Origin: Deinococcus cellulosilyticus NBRC 106333 = KACC 11606
GTDB lineage: Bacteria; Deinococcota; Deinococci; Deinococcales; Deinococcaceae
Direction of reading: 5' to 3'
DNA: 64,000 nucleotides
Assembly (NCBI RefSeq): GCF_007990775.1
Contig: NZ_BJXB01000024.1
Span: forward strand, 24,522-88,521
The translations under genes were made by a program, and so were the position numbers. This document shows positions 17,396-26,172 of the stretch, piece by piece. Every line of letters begins with the position of its first letter. The stretch's first letter is position 1. The notes under the pieces are model-generated. The model was not told the DNA's origin. It did no database searches and saw only the letters and a list, made by a program, of their open reading frames with translations.

Positions 17396-17468
17396 GCTCT
17401 ACCTCCAGAAGAAAACAGGGATCTTTCAGACAGTTTAACGTGCCTGCCTTAGAGAAGGGACAGTCTGC

Positions 17469-17499
17469 AAAAAGGGGTGGCCCCATGTGGCTCACCCCT
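17469..17499 (-). terminator. terminator between aroB and aroQ
   Basis: On the minus strand AGGGGTG/CACCCCT pair around an inner GCC/GGC stem, followed by TTTTT. Confidence 0.75.
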
Positions 17500-17526
17500 G
17501 AACGTTCATTGGTGTACATTTGATGG

Positions 17527-18549
17527 TCAGACATCCTGCAGGAATTGCCTGAAGCTTTCTTGCTGCACTGTCAAAGGGACACGGGCCAGATAAGGCTCAC
17601 CATGGTCCTTGAGGAGGGTGAAGCGGATGCCTTCAGAATCGGCTTTCTTGTCCCGGGACATGAAGCCATGCAAGGTTTCAAAGTCACGGCTGGGCGGAGG
17701 AACAGGGTTCATCCAGCGCAGGAACTCCAGGGTTTTTGCAGTCAGGTCCTGCCCCCCCATGTTTCTGGAGAGGTGGGCCGCATAGTGCATCCCGTAAGCC
17801 ACAGCCTCACCATGCGAAATCTGGTGTTTGGAGACGGCTTCAAGGGCATGGGCAAGGGTGTGCCCAAAGTTCAGGAAAGCCCGCTCGTGTTTCTCGGTGG
17901 GGTCAATGGAGACGATGTGGGCTTTGACCCCGATGCTCAGGGCCAGTTCACGGGCAAAAACCTCACTGCGCACATCTTCCAGCTCGTAGAACTTGCTGAC
18001 AGTGGCGGTGGGGTCCAGCAGGTTGTGCTTGAACATCTCCGCCATGCCCTCTTTGAAGACCTGTGGGGACAGGCTTTCCAGGGTGGCCAGATCTGCATGC
18101 ACGCTCTGGGGCTGCCAGAATGCTCCAACCAGGTTTTTGCCCTCAGGCAGGTTGATGCCCGTTTTTCCGCCCACACTGGCATCCACCATGCCGAGCAGGG
18201 TGGTGGGCAGATTGATGAACTTCACTCCACGCAGGTAACTGGCTGCAGCGTAACCTGCAAGGTCGCTGGTGGCTCCTCCCCCGAGAGCCACAATCACCGA
18301 ATCCCGGGTGAAGTTGGCCGCAGCCAGCTTTGAAAGGACGTCTGCCAGAACGGTGAAGTTCTTGCAGGCCTCACCCGCAGGGAGGGGAATCAGCAGGCTG
18401 ACTTTTTCCTTCAATCGGTCCAGCGTGGCCTGTGGGATGTTGCTGTCATAAATCAATGCGGTGTTGCGGGGAAACTCCAGGGTTTCCAGCAAATCAAAGC
18501 CCACAGAGACGGTGTAAGGATCACTGACCTGAACGTGAATCTTGTGCAT
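17527..18549 (-). CDS. aroB: 3-dehydroquinate synthase
   Basis: Converts DAHP to 3-dehydroquinate with NAD and a divalent metal. 340 residues, slightly short for the family. Nucleotide-binding and active-site stretches are clear: GGGATSDLAGYAAASYLRG, NLPTTLLGMVDASVGGKTG, the FKHNLLD region and NFGHTLAHALEA with metal-binding His. I start it at ATG 18549 (MHKIHVQVSDPYTVSVG); the frame upstream lies over aroK and shows no homology. It overlaps the 3' end of aroK by 29 bp. Confidence 0.94.
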   Translation of the reverse strand: MHKIHVQVSDPYTVSVGFDLLETLEFPRNTALIYDSNIPQATLDRLKEKVSLLIPLPAGEACKNFTVLADVLSKLAAANFTRDSVIVALGGGATSDLAGYAAASYLRGVKFINLPTTLLGMVDASVGGKTGINLPEGKNLVGAFWQPQSVHADLATLESLSPQVFKEGMAEMFKHNLLDPTATVSKFYELEDVRSEVFARELALSIGVKAHIVSIDPTEKHERAFLNFGHTLAHALEAVSKHQISHGEAVAYGMHYAAHLSRNMGGQDLTAKTLEFLRWMNPVPPPSRDFETLHGFMSRDKKADSEGIRFTLLKDHGEPYLARVPLTVQQESFRQFLQDV

Positions 18550-19096
18550 GACGGTACTCCCAGAGCTTTTCAACGATCTCCAGCACCACCTGCTCACTGG
18601 GCTGGTTGTCGGTGTGAATGTGAATGTCGCCTTCCGCATATGCAGGAGCACGCTCCGCCAGCAGGGACTTGATGCGGCCCACTGGATCATCCACCTTGAG
18701 AAGCGGACGGTCACTCTTGCGGGTCCGCTGGTAGATGGTTTCTGGACTGGCATGCAGCACCACCACAGGCCCACGTGCTTTCAGGACAGCCCGGTTTTCA
18801 GGGTTCACAAAGGCCCCTCCACCCAGCGAAACCACTGCAAGGTCCAGGTGTGTGGTGCGCTTCAGGACCTCCCGTTCATAGGCCCGGAAGGTCTCCTCAC
18901 CGTAATACTCGAAGATCTCGCTGATCTTCATGCTGCTGATGCGCTCGATCACTTTGTCGGTGTCCACAAAGTTCAAAAGCAGACGGCGGGACAGTTCCCA
19001 TCCCACCCGACTCTTGCCGGTCCCCATGAATCCTGCCAGGGCCAGCCAGCGCACCGGACGTTCTATTTTGGCGTGACTGAACATCAATTCGTCCAT
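18521..19096 (-). CDS. aroK: shikimate kinase
   Basis: Phosphorylates shikimate at the 3-OH using ATP. 191 residues with P-loop GFMGTGKS, FVDTDKVIE (shikimate-binding Asp), the Arg of FRAYEREVL, the SLGGGAF glycine loop and the lid Arg in RKSDRPLL. Cytosolic P-loop NMP-kinase fold. It lies between aroC (36 bp upstream) and aroB (overlapping), so aroC-aroK-aroB is one operon. Confidence 0.94.
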   Translation of the reverse strand: MDELMFSHAKIERPVRWLALAGFMGTGKSRVGWELSRRLLLNFVDTDKVIERISSMKISEIFEYYGEETFRAYEREVLKRTTHLDLAVVSLGGGAFVNPENRAVLKARGPVVVLHASPETIYQRTRKSDRPLLKVDDPVGRIKSLLAERAPAYAEGDIHIHTDNQPSEQVVLEIVEKLWEYRHAQDSRSGQ

Positions 19097-19132
19097 TCTG
19101 GTCAGGCTTTCTGCTGGAACCTGAGCCGCATT

Positions 19133-20284
19133 TCAGTATTCGGTGACAAACTGTCGGTATTCGGCAACCCGTTCCTGAATTTCAGGCAGGGTGTCCCCAC
19201 CGAACTTTTCCAGAATGGCCTCTGCCAGGACAAGACCGATCACGCACTGCATGATCACCCCTGCTGCAGGCACGGCAGTGGTGTCGGAACGCTCCAGTGC
19301 AGCATCTGCAGGCTGTCTGGTCACCACATCAATGGAGGGCAGGGGAGACATCAGGGTGGCGATGGGTTTCAGGGCGATGCGCACCACGAGGTCTTCACCA
19401 TCGGTCATGCCTCCCTCAAGACCTCCTGCGCCGTTGGTCAGGCGGTAATACCCCTTGCCATCCTCACGGTAGATGGCGTCATGCACCTGTGAACCCGGCA
19501 TGCGGGTGCCCCGGAAGCCATACCCCACTTCGACCCCTTTGACCGCCTGAACACTCATGACGGCCTGCGCAATGCGGCCATCCAGCTTGCGGTCCCAGTG
19601 CACATGCGAACCCAGGCCAATGGGCAGGTTGCGGAAGCGCACCTCCAGAATGCCCCCCAGGGTGTCTCCATCTTTTTTGGCCTGGTCAATGCGCTCCACC
19701 ATCTTCTGGGAAGCTTCAGGATCAGGGCAACGCACCAGTGATCCCTCAATGGCATCCAGCAGATCCCAGCTGAAAGGCACATTGCAATCGATGTCGCACA
19801 GGCTGGAGACGTAATTCACCCCGGTGATGTCCAGTTCAGACAGCATCTTCAGGGCAACTGCGCCCACAGCCACCCGCATGGTGGTTTCACGGGCACTGGC
19901 CCGCTCCAGCACGTCCCGCAGGTCCTTGTGGCGGTATTTGATGCCTCCAGCAAGGTCTGCATGCCCGGGTCGTGCACGGGTCAGGGCTTTCTTGCGGGGT
20001 TCATTCCCCGGTTCCGGGCTCATGATCTCGGTCCAGTTGCGGTGGTCCTTGTTCTCCACCACCATGGTCAGGGGTGCTCCGGTGGTGCGACCTGCCCGCA
20101 CACCCGACATGAACTGCACCTGATCGGTTTCAATCTGCATGCGGCGTCCACGGCCATAGCCACCCTGCCGTTTGGCCAGCCAGGGGTTGATGTCATCAGC
20201 GGTCAAAGGAATCTGTGAAGGCAACCCTTCAATGATGGTGGTCAGCTGTGGACCGTGAGATTCGCCTGCGGTTAAGAACTTCAT
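19133..20284 (-). CDS. aroC: chorismate synthase
   Basis: Makes chorismate from EPSP with reduced FMN, the last shikimate step. 383 residues from ATG 20284 (MKFLTAGESHGPQL), the conserved N-terminus. Further signatures: GRGRRMQIETDQV, RPGHADLAGGIKY, RASARETTMRVAVGAVA, GYGFRGTRMPGSQVHD and GLEGGMTDGEDLVVR. TAAGCT is 7 bases upstream of this ATG, a possible leaderless promoter; an upstream in-frame ATG at 20305 would add seven non-conserved residues. Head of the aroC-K-B operon; the pilQ terminator lies just upstream. Confidence 0.95.
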   Translation of the reverse strand: MKFLTAGESHGPQLTTIIEGLPSQIPLTADDINPWLAKRQGGYGRGRRMQIETDQVQFMSGVRAGRTTGAPLTMVVENKDHRNWTEIMSPEPGNEPRKKALTRARPGHADLAGGIKYRHKDLRDVLERASARETTMRVAVGAVALKMLSELDITGVNYVSSLCDIDCNVPFSWDLLDAIEGSLVRCPDPEASQKMVERIDQAKKDGDTLGGILEVRFRNLPIGLGSHVHWDRKLDGRIAQAVMSVQAVKGVEVGYGFRGTRMPGSQVHDAIYREDGKGYYRLTNGAGGLEGGMTDGEDLVVRIALKPIATLMSPLPSIDVVTRQPADAALERSDTTAVPAAGVIMQCVIGLVLAEAILEKFGGDTLPEIQERVAEYRQFVTEY

Positions 20285-20330
20285 GCTATGCAGCTTAACA
20301 TGCAAAGTCTGCCTGGCCTTTCAGGCTTCT

Positions 20331-20360
20331 AAACAAAAAACCTGCCGCACAGGCGGCAGG
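20331..20360 (-). terminator. terminator of the pil operon
   Basis: CCTGCCGC/GCGGCAGG, an 8-bp stem with loop of 4, followed on the minus strand by TTTTTTGTTT. It ends pilQ and separates it from aroC. Confidence 0.93.
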
Positions 20361-20385
20361 TTCGTGCACTTCTCAGATGTGAGGG

Positions 20386-22635
20386 TTACTCGATGGTGTT
20401 GGCGGTGATCACCAGCATCAGCTGGGTTTCCTTGTCCTCCACAGTGGTGGACTTGAAGAGGCCACCGATCAGTGGAATGCTGGACAGGATGGGCACACCC
20501 TGGGTGGTTTCATTGCGACTGGTGCTCAGCAGACCGCCCAGGAGAACCGTGGAACCTGACTTGAAGGACAGCACAGTGGCAGCTTCATTGTTGGTCAGGT
20601 TCAGCAGGGTGGGGTCGGTGGGCTGTGAAGCAAAGCCCTTGACGCTGGCATTCACCTTCATGGTGATGGTGCCATCATTGGACACCTGCAGGTTGCTGAT
20701 GTTGACGTTGACCCCGTAATCCAGGGTGCGTTCAATCTTCTGGGTGCCGTCGCCAACGATGCTGACAATCAGGGTTCCCCCAGACTTCATGGCAGCAGGT
20801 TCAGCCTGACCACTTTGCAAGGTCAGGCTGCCATCGTCCACACGCTTCAGCAAGCCCTGTTTCTCCATGGCGTCGAGGGTGGCACCAAGGTTGAAGCCCA
20901 CCAGGCTGCTGGCGGCGTTGAACACGGACTTCACGCCACCGCTGCCGAAGGTAAGGGTGGAGAAGTTGCCGAAGGGAGCATTCCAGTTCAGACCCAGGCT
21001 GTTGGCAGCAGAGCGGGTGATTTCCTGGATGCGCACCTGCACATTGACCTGAGGCACGCGCTTGTCGAGGGCAGCAATGGCTTCAGATATCTGGTTCAGT
21101 TGGGTCTGGGTGCCGCGCACAATCAGCGAGTTGGTGCGAACATCAGCGATGATTTCAGGAGCCTGGGTGCTGACATCCTGAGGGGTGGTGCTGGTGCTGG
21201 GGTTGGGGTTGGTCACCAGGGTGATGCTGGTGCCACCAGAGGTGTTGTCGCCAGACGCACCTGTACCTGTGGAACTGGTGCCACTGTTGCTTCCTGTTGC
21301 GAAGGTCTGGGTGAGAACAGCCCTCAGGTCATCTGCCTTGGCATTGGACAGGCGGAAGATCTGCTGAATGCGCACCACAGGAGCAGGTTGCTCGGGTGCA
21401 ATGTCCACACTGGACAGCAGACCTGTGATCTCTTCTTGCTGCTTGGCGGTGGCGGTGATGGAGAGGGTACGGGTGCTTCCCACACGGTTGATCACTGCAC
21501 CAGGCACTTCTGACTTCAGGAAGGTGATGACTTCCACTGGATCAAGGTTGGTGGTGTAGAAGCGGCGCACGGTGGGCTCAGGTGGGGTCTGGTTGGTGGG
21601 TTCGACCACAGCTGGTGGAGCTGGAGCGGGATCAACCGTGGCCAGCAGGTTGGCAATTTCTTTTTGCTGGGCCGCTGTGGCATTGATGGAAAGGGTGCGG
21701 GTTTGACCCACACGGTTCACCACTGCAGTGGGCACTTCAGCTTTCAGGAAAGCAATGACATCCTCTGGTGCCATGTTCGCAGTGTAAAAGGTGCGAACAG
21801 TGGGTTCTGGGGCCGGAGGCACAGGCTGGACCTGGGCTGCTGGGGTGGGATCAACCGTGGTCAGCAGGGCTGCAATCTCATCTTGCTGCTTGGCGGTGGC
21901 GGTGATGGAAAGGGTGCGGGTTTGACCCACACGGTTGATCACCGCGCCAGGCACTTCTGCTTTCAGGAAAGCAGCAATCTCATCTGCTGGGAGGTTGGTG
22001 GCATAAAAGCGCCGCACTGTGGGCTCAGCAACAGGCTGGGTGGTTGTTGGCGTGTCTGTGGTGGCAGGAGGAACGTCAACCACCTGCAGCAGGTTGGCCA
22101 CTTCCTGCTGTTGACTTGCCGTGCCAGAAATGGCAATCAGATTGCTGTTCCCAAAACGGGTCACGGTCACATTTTTTGCTTCAGCCTGCAGGAAAGCCAG
22201 CACTGCCGCTGGATCGGATTTGATGGTGTAAAACTGGCGCACCACAGGATCAGGCGCGGGAGCCGTAACCACAGGAGGCTCAACCACGGGGGCAGGGCGG
22301 AATTTGTCCACCACAGCTTTGGTTCCAACCACCACAATGTCATTGCCAATGATCTCATAATCCAGGTCATTCAGCTTGATGAGCAGATCCCAGACTTCCC
22401 GGAAGGGCTTGTTGGCAATGTTGTAGCTGATGGTTTTGTCTGCCGGAACACCATCTGTGACCACCGTCAGGCCCACAGAGTTGCCCAGAGCCTGCAACAG
22501 TGCAACCAGATTGTTGATCCCTGTTCCTGTTTGCACGGTCACGGGAGCATCAAAGCGCGTTTCAGTGGGTAGTACAGGGGCCGCAAAGGCCACACCTGCC
22601 AGCAGACTTAAAACCAGGAGATTACGTTTTAACAT
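20386..22635 (-). CDS. pilQ: type IV pilus/competence secretin PilQ
   Basis: Outer-membrane secretin through which pili and transforming DNA pass. About 749 residues with a signal peptide (MLKRNLLVLSLLAGVAFA), an N0/STN domain (residues ~35-105), then four similar N1-type repeats each opening with VR-FY (for example VRRFYATNLPADEIAAFLKA) and ending in LL--VD, a fifth divergent N domain with a Gly/Ser/Thr-rich insert, and the C-terminal secretin gate. The multi-repeat N-region resembles Thermus PilQ. A GTG directly before this ATG (22638) abuts the pilW stop and is an equal alternative start. Confidence 0.93.
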   Translation of the reverse strand: MLKRNLLVLSLLAGVAFAAPVLPTETRFDAPVTVQTGTGINNLVALLQALGNSVGLTVVTDGVPADKTISYNIANKPFREVWDLLIKLNDLDYEIIGNDIVVVGTKAVVDKFRPAPVVEPPVVTAPAPDPVVRQFYTIKSDPAAVLAFLQAEAKNVTVTRFGNSNLIAISGTASQQQEVANLLQVVDVPPATTDTPTTTQPVAEPTVRRFYATNLPADEIAAFLKAEVPGAVINRVGQTRTLSITATAKQQDEIAALLTTVDPTPAAQVQPVPPAPEPTVRTFYTANMAPEDVIAFLKAEVPTAVVNRVGQTRTLSINATAAQQKEIANLLATVDPAPAPPAVVEPTNQTPPEPTVRRFYTTNLDPVEVITFLKSEVPGAVINRVGSTRTLSITATAKQQEEITGLLSSVDIAPEQPAPVVRIQQIFRLSNAKADDLRAVLTQTFATGSNSGTSSTGTGASGDNTSGGTSITLVTNPNPSTSTTPQDVSTQAPEIIADVRTNSLIVRGTQTQLNQISEAIAALDKRVPQVNVQVRIQEITRSAANSLGLNWNAPFGNFSTLTFGSGGVKSVFNAASSLVGFNLGATLDAMEKQGLLKRVDDGSLTLQSGQAEPAAMKSGGTLIVSIVGDGTQKIERTLDYGVNVNISNLQVSNDGTITMKVNASVKGFASQPTDPTLLNLTNNEAATVLSFKSGSTVLLGGLLSTSRNETTQGVPILSSIPLIGGLFKSTTVEDKETQLMLVITANTIE

Positions 22636-22638
22636 CAC

Positions 22639-23616
22639 TCACCGCCTATCCAGATTCAGCTCAAGGGTTTCTTCTCCGAGCTGCAATGTGACTTGTTGTT
22701 GAGAAATCGACTTCACCACGATGTCCGTGCCTGCCAGTTTCTGTCCTGCTGCTGCCATCAGGTAACCGTTCTTGCTGTTGAAAACGGCAGTGCTGTTGGG
22801 ACCGATCACCACAGAACTGAAGGCCAGTTGCAGTTCCTCTGAAACATTGAGCAATTCGCTGCGTGGAGCAGGCGGCTCGGTTCCTTGTGGGTTGCTGGCT
22901 TTGGGCTGGGGAAGAACCAGTGAAGAAATCAGGATGGGTGTGGGCGCAGAAATCACCGTGGTCTGCTGCTCAGGCACCGAGAAGGTGTTGCTGCTGGTGC
23001 CAGGCTGGACCACGCTGGGAGAAGGCAAGGCAGGTGCCTTGGGTGGTTTGGTGGTTGATGTTGGGTTGTTTCCTGTGCCAGGGAAGGTGTTGTTTCCGAG
23101 GTCAGAGGGCAAGACTTTGGGAGGGATGGTCTCGGTGTTGCCCGTGGAAGACCGAACAGGGGGAAGTGGGGTGGTGTTGTCCACCACCACTGGACCATTC
23201 CCAATATTGATGGGTGGGTTGGGATTGGTGGGTGGAACATACGTGGGAGGTTCCACAGTTTCCTGGGGGACTGTGGTGGTGGTGTCGATGGTGGCCGGTC
23301 CCTGGGTGACGGGCACATTCACCTGAATGAACGGGTTCGATGTGCGATTGGCAGGACCCTGTGAAGCAATGGCTCCGGTTTCAATGTCGACATTGACCTG
23401 ACGGTTGCTGGTGGTCAGGAAAGGCAATTCTTTCACCACCAGAGGTTTGCCTGTCTGGACGGGGCCACCATTGTTGGTGATGGGTGGTGGTGGTGGTGGT
23501 TCATCAGGTGCAGGCCGGGTCAGGTACCAGGCACCGCCTCCTGCAACGGCCAGCAAGCCCACGATGACCCACAACAGGGGCCCAGAAGACGTTGATTTCT
23601 TGGCGGGTCCGGTCAT
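22639..23616 (-). CDS. pilW: PilW/PilP-like pilus biogenesis protein
   Basis: 325 residues: short cytoplasmic N-terminus, one transmembrane helix (PLLWVIVGLLAVAGGGAWYL), a long Pro/Thr/Asn-rich disordered linker of about 200 residues, and a small C-terminal beta domain (from about residue 255, SEELQLAFSSVVIGPNSTAV) resembling the PilP domain that contacts the secretin. Its place between pilO and pilQ is that of Thermus pilW. ATGA overlap with pilO and immediate junction with pilQ. The symbol is by position and architecture, not sequence alone. Confidence 0.75.
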   Translation of the reverse strand: MTGPAKKSTSSGPLLWVIVGLLAVAGGGAWYLTRPAPDEPPPPPPITNNGGPVQTGKPLVVKELPFLTTSNRQVNVDIETGAIASQGPANRTSNPFIQVNVPVTQGPATIDTTTTVPQETVEPPTYVPPTNPNPPINIGNGPVVVDNTTPLPPVRSSTGNTETIPPKVLPSDLGNNTFPGTGNNPTSTTKPPKAPALPSPSVVQPGTSSNTFSVPEQQTTVISAPTPILISSLVLPQPKASNPQGTEPPAPRSELLNVSEELQLAFSSVVIGPNSTAVFNSKNGYLMAAAGQKLAGTDIVVKSISQQQVTLQLGEETLELNLDRR

Positions 23617-24245
23617 GATGCGTTTCCTCCCTGAGGTGCGGCGTTTCCATCGGCTGGAGGAGGAGTGTTCTGCTGAAGGGCTTTGTTGACATCAAAGGTG
23701 TAGACGGTGATCACCAGTGTGGCATCGATGGAGGGATTGCTGTTGGTGGTGGTGGAAGGCTGGTCAACACTCAGGTTGATGCTGTTGATGGTGGAGAAGC
23801 GCTGCAGGCTCTGGATGGCAGACACCACAGACAGCAGGCCCGGGAAGGTGGTGTCCAGGGTCATGGTGACATTCATGGGAACGACACCATTGGGGAGATT
23901 GCCCTGGGTGCCCTGAACAGGAGAAATGCGGGTCAGGGTGCTGCCTGAATCCACGACAATTTGACGCAGGTCTTGCAAGAAATTGCCGAATTGCAGGGTC
24001 TCAGGGAGTTGCTGCAAGAAAGCCTGTTTTTCTTCTTCAAGCTGGGCCACTTCCAGCCTCAACTGGGGCAGTCGGGCTGCTGCAGCTCTTGCCCGATCCA
24101 GCTGGGTTTGCAGGCTGTCTTTTTCCAGCTGTTTGCTGGCGATCTCATCCCCCTTGGGTTGATACATCATGAAATACCAGAGCAAGATCACCAGCAGTGT
24201 TGCTGCAAAGGAAATCAATGCGATATCACGCTGTTTGAGTTTCAT
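23613..24245 (-). CDS. pilO: type IV pilus inner-membrane protein PilO
   Basis: Bitopic inner-membrane protein of the PilMNO alignment complex, 210 residues: 10 cytoplasmic residues, one transmembrane helix (IALISFAATLLVILLWYFMM), a coiled coil (about residues 40-85), and a ferredoxin-like periplasmic domain ending in a Pro/Asn/Gly tail. Starts overlap stops on both sides by 4 bases, consistent with matched synthesis with PilN. Confidence 0.9.
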   Translation of the reverse strand: MKLKQRDIALISFAATLLVILLWYFMMYQPKGDEIASKQLEKDSLQTQLDRARAAAARLPQLRLEVAQLEEEKQAFLQQLPETLQFGNFLQDLRQIVVDSGSTLTRISPVQGTQGNLPNGVVPMNVTMTLDTTFPGLLSVVSAIQSLQRFSTINSINLSVDQPSTTTNSNPSIDATLVITVYTFDVNKALQQNTPPPADGNAAPQGGNAS

Positions 24246-24901
24246 GGATTGGTCCCCTGGGTGGTGGCAGGTGTCTCTGTTCCGGCAGCGGGCTCTGCGG
24301 GGTTTTCCGTGGTGCTGGCCTTGATCAGGTTGACGTTGACCGTGAAGTTGTAGTTCGAGGTGTCCTGCTGTTTGCTGGCATCCTGGAATTGAATGGCAAA
24401 GTCCTGGCTGTCCTCGAAGGCTTTCACGAAGTCAATGAGTGCCTGATTGCTCTTGGCTGTCCCCTGAATGGTCATGACCTTGCTGGCCGGGCGACCATCT
24501 CCGACAGGACCCTCAGCTGTAGGCATGCTCACACCCAGCGTATTCAGAGAAATGGTGGGATTGCTGGAACCTGTTGGAATCTGGCTCACGAACCGTTCAA
24601 TGTCTCCCCGCCAGTCGCTGGACAGGCTCAGCAGGCTGGACTTGATCTGGGTGTACACATTCAGCTCTGCTTTTTTGCGGTCCAGAGCATCCTGCTCGGC
24701 GATGTCGGCTTTGCGGGCTTCCAGATCGGCCTGCATGACCTGAACTTCTTCTGAAAGGCGATTGTACTCATTGACGCGCAGGATGTGCATGGTGGCCACC
24801 ACGCCCAGTGCCAGCACAGGAACCACAACGGCAGCCACAGTCCAGAGGTTGGTTTCTCTGTGGACCACCAGTTCCTTTGGAAGCAGGTTGATCTTAATCA
24901 A
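24242..24901 (-). CDS. pilN: type IV pilus inner-membrane protein PilN
   Basis: 219 residues opening with INLLPKEL, the cytoplasmic PilM-binding motif of PilN, then a transmembrane helix (VAAVVVPVLALGVVATMHIL), a coiled coil, and a periplasmic alpha/beta domain with a Thr/Pro/Glu-rich tail. Partner of PilO. Overlaps pilM by 8 bases and pilO by 4. Confidence 0.92.
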   Translation of the reverse strand: MIKINLLPKELVVHRETNLWTVAAVVVPVLALGVVATMHILRVNEYNRLSEEVQVMQADLEARKADIAEQDALDRKKAELNVYTQIKSSLLSLSSDWRGDIERFVSQIPTGSSNPTISLNTLGVSMPTAEGPVGDGRPASKVMTIQGTAKSNQALIDFVKAFEDSQDFAIQFQDASKQQDTSNYNFTVNVNLIKASTTENPAEPAAGTETPATTQGTNP

Positions 24902-26072
24902 TGCCCTTCACCCCTCGAACCGCCAGGCCCAGTGCAACAGCGAATTCGGGACCGAACTCTTTCAGGTAGGCGGGATCAATTTTGGCGATTTTGGTGTTGG
25001 TGACCATCCAGGGATTGCCCACTTCCACATACAGACCCAGGGTATCGCTGATGGCCTGGGACAGACCCACCAGTTTTGCGCCACCTCCAGAGAGGCACAC
25101 CCGGTCAATCACGATGTCCCCGGCTTGCACCCGGTAAAACTCCAGGCTGCGCCGGATTTCGGTCAGCAGGTCTGCCAGAACAGGTCGAATGGCATCATAG
25201 ACCTTGGCACTGGAGTACGTGTCACTGCTGGTGTCGATGTCCAGCAGATCTTCGTTGTCTTCTGTGGGAAGTGTGGCTGCCCCGTATTGCAGTTTGACGT
25301 TCTCTGCAGAGTAAAAATCCAGCTGGAACGCCTTCTGAACTGCGGTCGTGAAGTCATCCGCTGCGATGGAGATGTTGCGGGTCATCAGAAGTCGGTCACC
25401 ACGCACCAGTGCGATCACGGTGCTTGATGCCCCGATGTCGAGCATCACAGCAACTTCGCCCTGCTCGGAGTAGGTGCCTCCGGTCAGGGTGCTCTTGCTG
25501 AGGTGGCTGCCCATCAGGCTGCCCCTGAGGGCCCTGAGGGCGGCGAAGGGTTTCACATCGATGGCCACTGGCTCCAGACCAGCGAGTTTCAGCACTTCGA
25601 CATAACGGTAGATGATGTCCTTGGGCGCAGCTGCAATCACAATCTCCATCTGGCCGGTGTCGTTCTGGACATCTTTGGGGTTGTCCAGCAGGTCGTAATC
25701 GAGCACGACATCGTCAACGGCGTAGGGGAGATAACGTTCAGCTTCCCATTTGATGGATTCATCGAGTTCCCGGCGGTCCATGACTGGCACAAAGATGTTG
25801 CGGGTGACGGCGGCCTGGTTGGGGATGGTGGTGATCACCTGCCTGGTCTTGATCTCGTGTTCACGAGTCAAGCGGCGGATTTCTTCTGCGAGAGCTTTGG
25901 GCTCGAAAACCTGACCATCTTGCATCGTCCCACTGGGGGTCGGGGTGCTGACTGCCTTGAGCAGGTCAGGCGGAGACCCTGGGTTCAGCTCGACGATTTT
26001 GATGGCGCTGGCACCGATCTCGAGTCCAATCGCATTCTTCCGCGACCACAGCTGATTGAGGAAATTTTGCAC
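24894..26072 (-). CDS. pilM: type IV pilus assembly protein PilM
   Basis: Actin-like (ASKHA) ATPase of 392 residues that binds the N-terminal tail of PilN at the inner membrane. Visible are the phosphate-1 loop IGLEIGASAIKIVEL, a second GxxxS-type loop (VMLDIGASSTVIALV) and the adenosine motif CLSGGGAKLVGL. GGAGGT lies about 10 bases before the ATG. First gene of pilM-N-O-W-Q; a ~100-bp gap before it probably holds the promoter. Confidence 0.93.
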   Translation of the reverse strand: MQNFLNQLWSRKNAIGLEIGASAIKIVELNPGSPPDLLKAVSTPTPSGTMQDGQVFEPKALAEEIRRLTREHEIKTRQVITTIPNQAAVTRNIFVPVMDRRELDESIKWEAERYLPYAVDDVVLDYDLLDNPKDVQNDTGQMEIVIAAAPKDIIYRYVEVLKLAGLEPVAIDVKPFAALRALRGSLMGSHLSKSTLTGGTYSEQGEVAVMLDIGASSTVIALVRGDRLLMTRNISIAADDFTTAVQKAFQLDFYSAENVKLQYGAATLPTEDNEDLLDIDTSSDTYSSAKVYDAIRPVLADLLTEIRRSLEFYRVQAGDIVIDRVCLSGGGAKLVGLSQAISDTLGLYVEVGNPWMVTNTKIAKIDPAYLKEFGPEFAVALGLAVRGVKGID

Positions 26073-26172
26073 ACTACCTCCGGGGATTTCTTTAACTTGA
26101 TCTTAACACACTGTTACAAATTATGGAGTTTTTCACACCATTTCGGCAAGTTCTCACATCCGAGTCTTAAGA

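Noticed and set aside
17545..18333. plus-strand frames opposite aroB
   Set aside because: aroB motifs are unambiguous on the minus strand; the plus-strand product has none.
18550..18774. N-terminal extension of the aroB frame
   Set aside because: Overlaps aroK and shows no homology; aroB begins naturally at 18549.
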